A DNA stretch of 64,000 bases from Nothopassalora personata (lineage: Eukaryota > Ascomycota > Dothideomycetes > Mycosphaerellales > Mycosphaerellaceae), in contig CM066289.1 in NCBI GenBank assembly GCA_033816765.1, positions 2,542,001 through 2,606,000 of the forward strand, in the 5' to 3' direction. The position numbers and the translations under genes were made by a program. The notes beneath the pieces are model-generated. The model was not told where the DNA came from, made no database searches, and saw only the letters and a program-made list of their open reading frames with translations. The stretch's first letter is position 1, and each line of letters begins with the position of its first letter. Shown here in pieces: positions 32,801 to 42,439 of this stretch.

Positions 32801-34356
32801 AGCCGGTCGACACCTATCTAGTTAAAATCTAGAAAACACGACATCTCGGGGACTAATACTCTAAAAGCTCTTAGTAGCTTACTTAGGTTATAGAAACTAG
32901 GATCCGGCCCGATAGTATTACCCGTACTAAGTACCGGCGGCTAGTAAAGAAGAGCGTTAACTTCTTTATCTAGGATTAGTTACTGTTCTTCTAGAAGCGC
33001 CGAGGAGTACCGTTATAACTTATAATTAACGATAATAAGGCTTAGAAGGAGATCGTTATAGAGTGCTATAAGAGACACGGTTACCGTAGCGCTAAGGTCG
33101 TATATAACCTTATTTCCGATCGGTATTACTAGGACGGGTGCTTCGCCGATGTCTCTACGTAGGTTCGAAGTTATACTCCTTATAGGTTTTACGAAGCTAA
33201 CTGGCGCGCTAGTAAGCTTTACTTATTAACCCCTTAGGTTATTAGTAAGAAGTAGTACTCGGACCCCGTCTAGGTACATAAAAATAGATACCTCCTAGTT
33301 ACGCGCGAAGCACTTAGTAACTAGATCGAGGCTAGAGTAACGAGGGCACCTCCTAGCTCTAAGACGGTTACTAAGTTTCTATATAAGGATGTCTTCTATA
33401 GGCACGGCTACTATGCTAAAATTGTACTTAATAACGCTACGGTTTATGCGGCTAAGGTTAAGCGGTTACTCGTAGGACTTAGTGTTCGAAGGATCTAAAT
33501 ATTACCGTACTATTAGCAATCTAATGCTCCGGTCGAGGTTAGATACCGTCCGATTCTTATAGCGTTAGTAAAGCTTATAAGGAATATATACCGCGGATAG
33601 GAGTAATAGGTACCCGCTATGTTATAGGCTAATAGGACTACGACCTGTCGTACTACTAGAATAACGCTAGCTTAGGTCCTATATAGCTATCGCACGATTC
33701 TACTAATTAAGGTTAAGTACCCGACGTAGGCTAATTATTAATAGGGATCGGTTAGGACGACTAAGGACCTACTTACTATACGTGCGCGTTAACTCTAGGC
33801 TCGAGACCTTAGTTTAGAAGAGCTATATGCTTGAAGGAAGCAACTAAGAGAACTTAGTAAGGACTACTTTAATTCTTACCGGAATGTTAACTTTATTAGT
33901 TTCTAGAAGGGCGACCTTATTATAAGGTTCGACAAGCTATATAAGGATAACTTCTTACGTAAGATCGGTTACCGATAGTAAGGTCTATATCGGGTGTCTA
34001 GTGTCTCTAGGGAGTTTAGTACCTATATTCTTAAGGAACTTAATAGTACGCTAATAAAGGGTGTTTAGGCACGAGAAAACCTTAAGCTAGTTCTAGAGCT
34101 TCGCCCGGATATCATAGGAGTACTAGGCCTAGATAATAGGATCGATCTCGTAATAAGGGAGGGAGAAGTCGCTAATAGCGAAGATAGTAGTAATTCGAAC
34201 GAGATCGAGCCTATCGCCGGCGAAGACGTGCTACCTATAGGAGTTAACGAAAGGGGATCGTATCCTAAACCGGAACCTAAGAAGCTATAGGTTAGGCCTT
34301 ATAACCTTTTAGTAGCTAAAATTTCACGGTTTAGTAGGATCGAGGCTAAGAACTAA
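29900..34356 (+). pseudogene. Gypsy A pol: protease, RT, RNase H, integrase
   Basis: Protease-like LINKGSEVNII at about 30,192-30,224. RT starts near 31,500 and includes LYRLINLAMLLNKVTI, DFAGYRVALLIDLFLGYN, AFMTPLSLVRNTTLP, the catalytic FLDNIGIKG at 31,855-31,881 (FLDD in the intact family) and later VGLCVYFRI. RNase H follows, then the integrase zinc region ECYKRHGYRSAKVVYN (about 33,060) and core. The C-terminus ends at TAA 34,354 with an acidic, Ser-rich tail and no chromodomain. The palindrome at 30,680 lies in frame here and encodes LPVPGPA. RIP stops throughout. Confidence 0.72.
30680..30705. repeat. Palindrome copy 2 (inside A pol)
   Basis: ATTTACC-GGTCCCGGGACC-GGCAAAT; one mismatch to the perfect form, located between protease and RT. 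Confidence 0.9.
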
Positions 34357-34497
34357 TTAGTTAGTAATGGCGTACGGAGTTCACTTCCCTTAGGCATGTA
34401 TTGTACATGCCCTTTAGTTTATTAAGCCGATTCGGTTATCTAGACTTCACTTCATAGGGTGTTCTTACCTTAGTTAGACCTTAGTTAGTAGAGTTAC

Positions 34498-34523
34498 ATT
34501 TACCGGTCCCGGGACCGGTAAAT
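34498..34523. repeat. Palindrome copy 3 (pol/ORF3 junction of A)
   Basis: A perfect 26-bp palindrome, arms ATTTACC and GGTAAAT around GGTCCCGGGACC, in the 570-bp non-coding stretch between pol and ORF3. Confidence 0.92.
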
Positions 34524-34929
34524 CGGATCACGTAATAGCGTAGCATGCCCCTACCGAATGCTTACCTAGGTAGTTACTAGCACTGGTTTTCCGTTATATG
34601 TAGGGTCATCGGACCTTTAGTGTAACCTTAATAGCACTACTCTTACCACTTATAAGACCGGTCTCGGCGCTGCTACCTTATAACGGTTATAGGGACATAC
34701 GCTAAGAGGCATACTTAAGCGTAGCTCTCTACCTACTACTTCCTCTCTTTTTCTTTAAACACTAACACTATTACTAGAGCTACTAACACATCTATCTACT
34801 ACTACACACATTAGACTGTTCTTTAGCCTCTCTCTCTTTACGACCTTAACCTTCTTTAAAGCCCCTACCCCGACACTAAGCTTTTAAAGCTTACTAACAC
34901 TCTAGAGTAGCACTACGAGATAGCTAGCT

Positions 34930-37900
34930 CTTACGATCTCACTAATAGCGAATCCTAGTTATTATAGCTTTAGCTAGTCTATCGTTACGCCCGGCTAGCT
35001 CGAGCATAGCGCTTACTAGTACTGTTACTAGGCTTACCCGCCTACCTTAGACCTTGTTCGAGTCCCTTCGCCTACCGGACAACGTTAAGTATGTCCTTAC
35101 TAACACGAACACGCCGAAGTCCGCCGCTAATGTTATGTTCCGAGAGCTTAGTCCTTAGAAGCGGGTTAAGGTGTTAAAGGACTTCTATAAGGGCTTCGAG
35201 AAGGTGTTCGAAGACTACTCCGTCTAGGTTAATCTATTTTTCGAGGAAGTTAAGGGCGGCATAGGCAAGAGCTACTAGGATAAATTCCTTAGTAATAAGA
35301 AGCTCGATGTCTTATTTCCTATCGTCGGTAAGATTCGTAAGACCGGTTTAGAGATTCGTAACCGAGAGAAGACTCTTCGAGCTACGCTTACTCGCTACTA
35401 GCTATAGTAGATAGATAACAAGATTCTTAATCGACGCGTTATCTCCGAGCTTTATAGTACTAATAGCGGGCGCCGCTAGCTTATAGCCTTTATTAACAAG
35501 TACCTAGACTATAGTAGGGCTATTAGTAGAATTTAGAGGGTATTAATCTAGCGTATAAGGACCGGCCGTAAGGGCATAGATCGTAAGCGAATTTTGGAGC
35601 CTAGTAATCTTACCCGGTGCGATAGGGAGGCTAAAGTACGTAGTATTAATCCGTAGTCGGCTAAGAGTAGGGAGATTATTAGAAGACACCGCCTAGCCGT
35701 CTATAAGGATGGCCTTCTATACTTTATAGAGGGTACTATTACTAAGAAGTCCGCGTCCCTAGAGGATAGCATAGATTAACCTAGACCATCTAGCTAGTAA
35801 TAGCCTTAGCTACTACCGGGTAGTAAAGGTAAAGGACGTATAAAGAGTACTACGCTAACTCTACTAGCCTCTACCTAGCCTATAGTCCTATCGAGAGGCG
35901 GTCGTAAGTCGAGTCGACTTAAGTAGCTCCGTATAGGCGAGAGTATAGGTAAGGGCATAACTACGCCTACTTAATCCTCGCCTAACCGAACGCTAGACGG
36001 CGCACCTATACGCGAAGGTAGTCCTTTAGGTACACCGGTTAGCACCCTACGATCCACTCCGGCCCTAACTAAGAATAGTAATCCAATACTTACTATGTTA
36101 CCTTCGGCTATAATTAGGAATGTATTAGTCTTTAAGGATTAGATCCTATAAGAAGACGAGACCCTCCGGATTAAGCGCGCTAACTGTACCTATAATAAGC
36201 GGTACTATAGCATTAAGTTTAGAAACTCGATTAATGTAGATAGTATTAACTAGCTACCTAAGTACCGGATGGCGAGCCTTAAGATGCTCGAATATGCTAT
36301 CTCGGAGGTTCTTAAGAGGGATGGTAAGGTTAGCGCTATAATGTGCGATTAGTATATTCGAGATTTCTACTATAAGGCCCTCTACTTTGTTACGAATCCC
36401 GGTATTACCGCTAATACCCTATATAAACGCGCGCTTAAGGTCTAAGACTAGCTCTTTAAAGGTAAGAGTTTTTTAGCTATTAAGGTAAAGAATGGGTCGT
36501 GGTTTCGCCCTAATAAGCGTAGTTAGAAGACTGTTAACCCGCTTAGCTACCTCCGCATTCGAGGCAAAGTCGGCACTACAAGTAGCATCGTCACGTATAC
36601 TAACTATAACTAGATCCTTAACAAATTTAGCATCGATAAAGCTAACTAAGCTGATCTTAATAGTACCGGTACCTACATTAATAGTAACATACTATACTAG
36701 TACAATAACGCTAAACTAGCGCCGCGGGTTAAAATAGTTTAAGAAATAATAAGTCGAGAGTTCGACGTGTACCGGTAGTACCTACGAGAATTGAATAAGG
36801 TTAGTAACGGCGGCGTCTACTAGAACATATAGTATTCTCTAAGCTAATAGATTATGCGACAAGACCCCGGGCTATAGCTCTTATAAGTAGCTCTATACCC
36901 TTAATACTACACTCGGTTTATCTCCTTCCCTAGGCCTACGATTTTTAGCTTTAATAGGGCTCATTAGGGGGGTAACGCGAACACTATAGTACAGTATACT
37001 AGGGTTAACTTAAACCTCGAAATTGAAAACTACTAGACTAGTAACCGGCTTAACATGCTGTACTCTCTTAACTTAGAGGGCACTAGTAGGCCGGAGTTTT
37101 TACACGGTTTTTATAAGTAAGGGAATGCTAGAGAGTTTATCTAGTATGCTAGACTAACGACTATATAGAAGACGGCCGATTTAAGCGTTTCTTCTCGGTT
37201 AGGGTCTAGAATTACCTAAGTAAGAATAGCATTAGCTGGTTTAGAGAGGACCTAAGCGCTAGGCAAATGCGGGTAACTACTATAGGCGTTCTAATAAGGT
37301 AGGCCGTACATAAGAGGACACTACGTTAGATTAACCCTTACTTTATCGAGATCCGCGACGATAACTATCTTAAACTCTAGAGAAGCTAGAGTATACACTA
37401 GGTAATGGACCTCTATCGTAACTTTAAGACGCTAAGTAAGAGCGCTGTAGGGTTTAAGTATCGACGCCTAGTACCCAGCTATCCTTTCCCTACGGCCGTA
37501 CACCTTAGTAGCATTAGCCCTCTATCCGATGCCCTAGCGGGTTTAAAGTCTTAGAACGATAATAAAGTTATCCTTAATGCTAGAAGGTAGCTTAATGCTA
37601 CGGTCCGCCTAGACTCGGAGCTCTTCTATAAGAAGATGTATAATTAGCGCGTCCGAGCTATAAAATTAATAGACAAGTAGCTTAGCTTAGTTACTACTCT
37701 CGAGTAGATATGCTTTATAAGCGAAGGGCGTAATAAGAGCTTCTTCCGCAACTACTATAGGAACTTTACTAGCTAGCTACTTAGGGACGCGTCTAGTAAG
37801 ACTAGTGTTAGCTACGACAACGAGTGGGTCTAGACAAAGGAGTTGTGTAAGAATGAGTGGAACTAAGTAGTTAGTGCGGGTTTATAGGCTCCTAGTTTCT

Positions 37901-38109
37901 AGTTGATTTCCGGCTACAGCTATAGCCTATAGGATTCTAGTTCTAATTCTAGTTCTAATTCTAGTTCTAATTCTAGTTCTAATACTTCGGGTATAGGTGC
38001 TTCTAGTCCTTAGATCTTACTTGTTTCTTATAGTTACTTATCTTCCCTTAACTTACTTTCTAGTTACGCGGTGGACTCGTCTTTAGATTTATTAGGTTAC
38101 TAGTACTAA
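34930..38109 (+). pseudogene. Gypsy A ORF3, unknown protein of about 1,050 codons
   Basis: A long frame between pol and the 3' LTR, recognisable because nearly all stops are TAG/TAA at presumed Gln/Trp. The first third is Lys/Arg-rich and helical (RVKVLKDFYKGFEKVFEDYS, GKIRKTGLEIRNREKTLRAT), the middle is a low-complexity Ser/Thr/Pro/Arg linker (about 35,760-36,060), then a globular part (YRMASLKMLEYAISEVLKRD, FISFPRPTIFSFNRAH) and a C-terminal (Ser-Ser-Ser-Asn)4 tract. No transmembrane pair or envelope-like signal and no known enzyme motif is visible. One base is missing near 37,146 relative to A', which alone causes a frameshift in this copy. The start codon is not identifiable. It may be an accessory retroelement protein or a captured gene. 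Confidence 0.6.
37934..37981 (+). repeat. 12-bp minisatellite, 4 copies, in A ORF3
   Basis: Unit ATTCTAGTTCTA encodes Ser-Ser-Ser-Asn. The equivalent tract in A' has 11 copies. Confidence 0.9.
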
Positions 38110-38472
38110 CGCTCACTTGTCTCATAAATAGCGTTTACGTTATTCGACTATCTAGCCCGCTCGATTAATGCTAACATAGCTATCTATTCCCTCGCTAGTT
38201 TCGTAGTATGCGATAACGTAGTACGACGGGCGCGAGTTGTAGATTATCGACGTTACTATCACGGTCTCTATTAAAGAAATCCTTTCGACCTTCATAAACT
38301 GTCGCTAGTAGGCCCTAGGATTGCCTAACATCTTATATGTTAAGCTAAATAGTAGGGTGAGCTACTATACTACTATAAGACTACCTTAGCTTATAGCAAC
38401 TAACTATACTACCTGTGTTGCCCGGGCTTACTACTTTAGAACCTAAGGACAGGTTCGTAATAGGGGAGGATA

Positions 38473-38841
38473 TATTAACGACTAATAGGTTATGTTAACC
38501 TTAGGTTTAGAGGGGATCCCTTAGGTCTAACTTGCCCTAATTTCATTTAGGTTTAATTAGACATTTAGGTAAGCTAGTAGGACCTAGTATAGCTATTAAA
38601 GATATATACTACGTAGCTAAGCATTGTAAGCGTAGCATTAAGGCAACAATTTGATTTATACCTCTCGAGTAGAGGGTATAGGGGTTTAGGTCCACCAATC
38701 CTCTTGTTTTATCTAGCTACTGCGCTACTCGTTACGTAACCTTATTTCACGGTCCCGGGACCGGCAAATACCTCTGCTTACATAAGCGCCGCTCCACACC
38801 ACCACAACTCGGATAGGCCTACATAGGGTAGTTAGTAGCTA
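38473..38841 (+). repeat. Gypsy A 3' LTR
   Basis: About 369 bp beginning TATTAACGACTAATAGG, preceded by purine-rich GGGGAGGATA, the likely polypurine tract. Confidence 0.82.
38744..38769. repeat. Palindrome copy 4 (in A 3' LTR)
   Basis: Same variant as copy 1 (arms ATTTCAC and GGCAAAT). Confidence 0.9.
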
Positions 38842-39888
38842 CTACTACCTTATAGGCTTCCGCTATAGACTATCTTATTAAGCACTTCGGTAGCGCCTAT
38901 AACCGCTATAAGGAGAGATTTAACCTTCCCTTCTCTAGCTACTATACTATTCTAGGATAGTTTAAGGGCTACTATACTAACTACGTTCTTAATAATTACT
39001 ACGATAAGTATAGCTTCTTCTCTCTACGGACCCTATAGTAGGGTATTACTAGTCTATCTAGAACCTACTAGTAGCTAAGTATAGATTACTCTCGCTCTAC
39101 TAGTACTACTTTCTAGGGTAGTATATAAGCTAGTCGCTCTCCTCCTATTATACGTAGTAGTCCTCTACGTAATAGCTTCCTATCTCTAGCTCTATATTCT
39201 CCTAGTATAACTATCTCTAGATATAGTTTTTAGATACTACCTACCTAGCTTATTCCTAGTAATATAGACTAGCGCCTAAGTATCCCTAGGGCTCCTAGTA
39301 ATAGTTCTAGAACTGTCCTCCTTAAGGTTCGCCTCCTATTCTCTAATTCCCTCTCTTAGAATAAGGTTACTACCCTAATTCGTTAGTTCCTATAGTATCT
39401 TAGTACTAATAACGACTTTTAGGAGGGTACTATAATTAACTTAACTTCCTATAAGAGGGGTTCTAGAGGCTCTAGTAGTTCTAGTAGTAAGTAGTAGTCT
39501 AGAGGGTATACTTATATTAGGTCTTAGTAAGGTTCTTAGGATCTAGTTAGGACTAAAGGATAAAATAGCCGTTATAAGTAAGGGCGGTCTACTTCTCTAT
39601 TTCCTTTTACTTTTGCTTTTAATACTATAGCTCCCTAGAATTAGAGTCTATAATAATAAACTAGATCTTGCCTTAAAAGGTAGTTCTAAGGTAAGCCTCT
39701 CTATAGTCTAGTTATATAAGTATAGTAAGATATACGATGTTACGGTTCGGGTTAAGCTACGACAGTACGCCTAACTATTAGCTATAGAAATTACGTGCGC
39801 CGTACGAGATTACTCGCTTACTAGCGACTTAGTAATTCGAAGATTACTCGGTTATTAGTAATTAAGTAATTAAGGCTAAGACTAGTAA
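38842..39888. other. 1,047-bp spacer between the two giant Gypsy copies
   Basis: RIP-mutated sequence. One plus-strand frame from about 38,870 to 39,560 has only TAG/TAA stops (for example AYNRYKERFNLPF, YYTNYVLNNYYDKYSF, then Ser-rich), so it was coding. By position it should be part of E1 pol, but I cannot recognise RT motifs; it could instead be a fragment of another element. Confidence 0.4.
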
Positions 39889-40256
39889 TGTCTACTAACT
39901 ACCCTATGTAAGCCTATCCGAGTTATGGTAGTATAGAGCGGCGCTTATGTAAGTAGAGGTATTTACCGGTCCCGGGACCGGGAAATTAGGTCACGTGACG
40001 AGTAGCGTAGTAGCTAGATAAAACAAGAGAATTAGCGGACCTAAACCCCTATACCCTCTACTCGAGAGGTATAAATTGAATTGTTGCCTTAATACTACGC
40101 TTACAATGCTTAACTGCGTAGTATATATCTTAATAGCTATACTAGGTCCTACTAGCTTACCTAAATGTCTAATTAAACCTAAATGAAATTTAGGTAAGTT
40201 AGACCTAAGGGACCCCCTCTAAACCTAAGGTTAACATAACCTATTAGTCGTTAATA
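39889..40256 (-). repeat. Gypsy A' 3' LTR
   Basis: About 368 bp, close to the inverse of the A 3' LTR. Confidence 0.82.
39961..39986. repeat. Palindrome copy 5 (in A' 3' LTR)
   Basis: ATTTACC-GGTCCCGGGACC-GGGAAAT; one mismatch to the perfect form. Confidence 0.9.
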
Positions 40257-40618
40257 TATCCTCCCCTATTACGAACCTGTCCTTAGGTTCTAAAGTAGTA
40301 AGCCCGGGTACTATAGGTAGCCTAGTTAGTCGCTATAAGCTAAGGTGGTCCTATAGTAGTATAGTAGCTCACCCTACTATTTAGCTTAACATATAAGATG
40401 TTAGGCAATCCTAGGGCCTACTAGCGACAGTTTATAAAGATCGAAAGGATCCTTCTAATAGAGACCGTAACAGTAACGTTAATAACCGCGACTCGCATCC
40501 GTCGCACTACATTAACGTATACTACGAAACTAGCGAGGGAATAGACAGCTATATTAGCATTAATCGAACGGGCTAGATAGTTAAATAATGTAAACGCTAT
40601 TTATAAGACAAGTAAGTG

Positions 40619-41007
40619 TTAGTACTAGTAACCTAATAAATCTAAAGACGAGTCTATCGCGTAGCTAGAAAGTAAGTTAAGGAAAGATAAGTAACTATAA
40701 GAAACAAGTAAGATCTAAGGACTAGAAGTACCCGTACCCGAAGCATTAACTAGAATTAGAACTAGAATTAGAACTAGAATTAGAACTAGAATTAGAACTA
40801 GAATTAGAACTAGAATTAGAACTAGAATTAGAACTAGAATTAGAACTAGAATTAGAACTAGAATTAGAACTAGAATTAGAACTAGAAACCTATAGGCTAT
40901 AGCTATAGCCGGAAATTCAACTAGAAACTAGGAGCCTATAAACCCGTACTAACTACTTAGTTCCACTTATTCTTATATAACTCCTTTATCTAGACCTACT
41001 CGTTGTC
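40619..41007 (-). pseudogene. Gypsy A' ORF3, C-terminal part
   Basis: Last part of ORF3 of A', ending at TAA 40,621-40,619 and holding the (Ser-Ser-Ser-Asn) tract. It is cut off from the rest by Gypsy C. Confidence 0.6.
40749..40880 (-). repeat. 12-bp minisatellite, 11 copies, in A' ORF3
   Basis: Plus-strand unit ACTAGAATTAGA, the complement of the A unit. Copy number 11 here against 4 in A. Confidence 0.9.
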
Positions 41008-41205
41008 TATAAGGGCAGCCTATAGCTAACCCTTACATGTGATGCGGCTATGCCCGGCTTAGCATGCCGCACGTAACGCGCATACGTACACTAGGAGACG
41101 CGCATAGCGTCTATAGAAAAAAGTAAGCTTTAATTTATATACGACTAGTAGGTCGTAGGCGTACTATACATTACGATATCCCCTTATAGTCTTACGGCCC
41201 TTATA
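41008..41205 (+). repeat. Gypsy C 5' LTR
   Basis: 198 bp; pairs with the 3' LTR along its whole length. Confidence 0.88.
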
Positions 41206-41399
41206 GTTCTAAAGCTTCCTTTCGTTATAATCTATATATGCTATAGAGCCCGATCGCAACGCATACGACGGCGAGTCGCCTACGCCGCCCCTAAGCCCTA
41301 GAGCATAGTAGTAGGCGCGTCGTGTAGCCTTAGTTACGAGAAGAGAGGCCTTACGGGCTAAGATTAAAGAGTAAGAGATATAGCGGGAGATCGAGCGGC

Positions 41400-42420
41400 T
41401 AGAGATCTTACGCGCTATAAGCGTACCGCCTCTAGAGCGCATAGGAGGGAGGAGAGAAGATTACCTCCCTACTATAACCCCTACCTCTATCTCTATAACT
41501 ACTAACGATAATATTGCAGTACGAGGCGCGGCCGTAGCGCATACGACGCGACCGCGCCTAAAAGAGCCGACGCCTTTTAGAGGGGATTCGATAAGGAAGG
41601 TAAGGGTATTCCTTCGGGAGCTCTTACTTATCTTCGCCCTCTTAGGCACTATATACGCGATAGACGAATTAAAGGTCCTATATAGGGTTATGTACCTTAG
41701 CGGAGAGGTAAGCGAGCGATAGTATACTAACTATAGCGCCGTTAACCTTATAGGGTATATATACTAGGACTTTAAGGAGTTCTACCGAGACGTATACGGC
41801 GATCCTATAAATCGCGTACTTAACGTTATATTAGAGTACGAGGTTACGAAATAGAAGGATAACTAGACAGCGCGGTAGTTCGCAACTAAGCTAGATATTA
41901 TAGAGGACTAGTTAGGTGACTACTCGGAAGCGTAACGCATACGGTACCTACTAGCGAAGCTTACGCCTCGCTTACGGTCCGCTATCGTTAGCTACTATAA
42001 TATCCCTACGACTAGAGAAGACCTAGTAGTCCTAGCCTCGCGTATCGAAAGCACTAAGCGCCGAGGTAGTAGCGGAGGGCACGACCGCGGGTAGTATATA
42101 CGTCGTAAGCGTAAAGCTAAGGGCGTATATAAGCGGGTCGATCGCCTAAAGTAATAGAAGTAGAGTTAAGTACCGGGCGCCTCGGGTGCGAGTTAGTAGC
42201 GAGATGCCGGTAGCTCGTCTTTAACTAGCTAGAAGTCGAAAGTAGAGTACTACGGCTACGGTAGGAAGGGTTACTATAAGACGGAGTACCGGAATAGACA
42301 CCTATAGAAAGACCGCGACGCGTAAGCGGTTCGTAGGTTAGAAACTGTCGAGGCTTTAACTAAGAAGGGCAAATAGGGAAAAGGTAGAGGACTAGGTAAG
42401 GGTCGCTCCTAAGTCCGAGT
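41400..42420 (+). pseudogene. Gypsy C gag remnant
   Basis: Plus-strand gag frame. The zinc knuckle at about 42,248-42,292 reads Y-Y-G-Y-G-R-K-G-Y-Y-K-T-E-Y, that is C-x2-C-x3-G-H-x4-C with Cys and His replaced by Tyr. Minus-strand open frames at 41,209-41,442 and 41,461-41,649 are shadows. Confidence 0.6.
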
Positions 42421-42439
42421 TTCTATATAGACCCCTTAA

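Larger units (their letters stand above)
21488..38841 (+). mobile_element. Gypsy A: giant Ty3/Gypsy-type element with an extra third ORF
   Basis: LTRs at 21,488-21,854 and 38,473-38,841. After subtracting Copia E3 the element is about 11.7 kb, roughly twice a normal Gypsy. Order: LTR, AAGGT-rich leader, gag with zinc knuckle, protease, RT, RNase H, integrase, then a unique region with ORF3, PPT-like GGGGAGGA and LTR. A second copy (A', 39,889-61,137) in reverse orientation has the same layout, so the extra region belongs to the family. Flanking 5-mers GCTAG (left) and GCTAC or CTACT (right, depending on the LTR end) do not give a perfect TSD. Confidence 0.82.

Noticed and set aside
34361..34900. 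An envelope-like gene after Gypsy A pol
   Set aside because: This stretch is non-coding in all frames, and ORF3 beyond it lacks a signal peptide and paired membrane segments.
36492..36719. A 75-codon plus-strand frame in ORF3
   Set aside because: Off-frame to the ORF3 reading that shows Gln/Trp-type stops throughout.
40749..40880. CRISPR-like repeat array
   Set aside because: Perfect 12-bp tandem units with no spacers, within a eukaryotic transposon; a coding minisatellite.
41209..41649. Two minus-strand open frames at the start of Gypsy C
   Set aside because: Gag runs on the plus strand here; RIP makes stops on the sense frame while leaving antisense shadows open.
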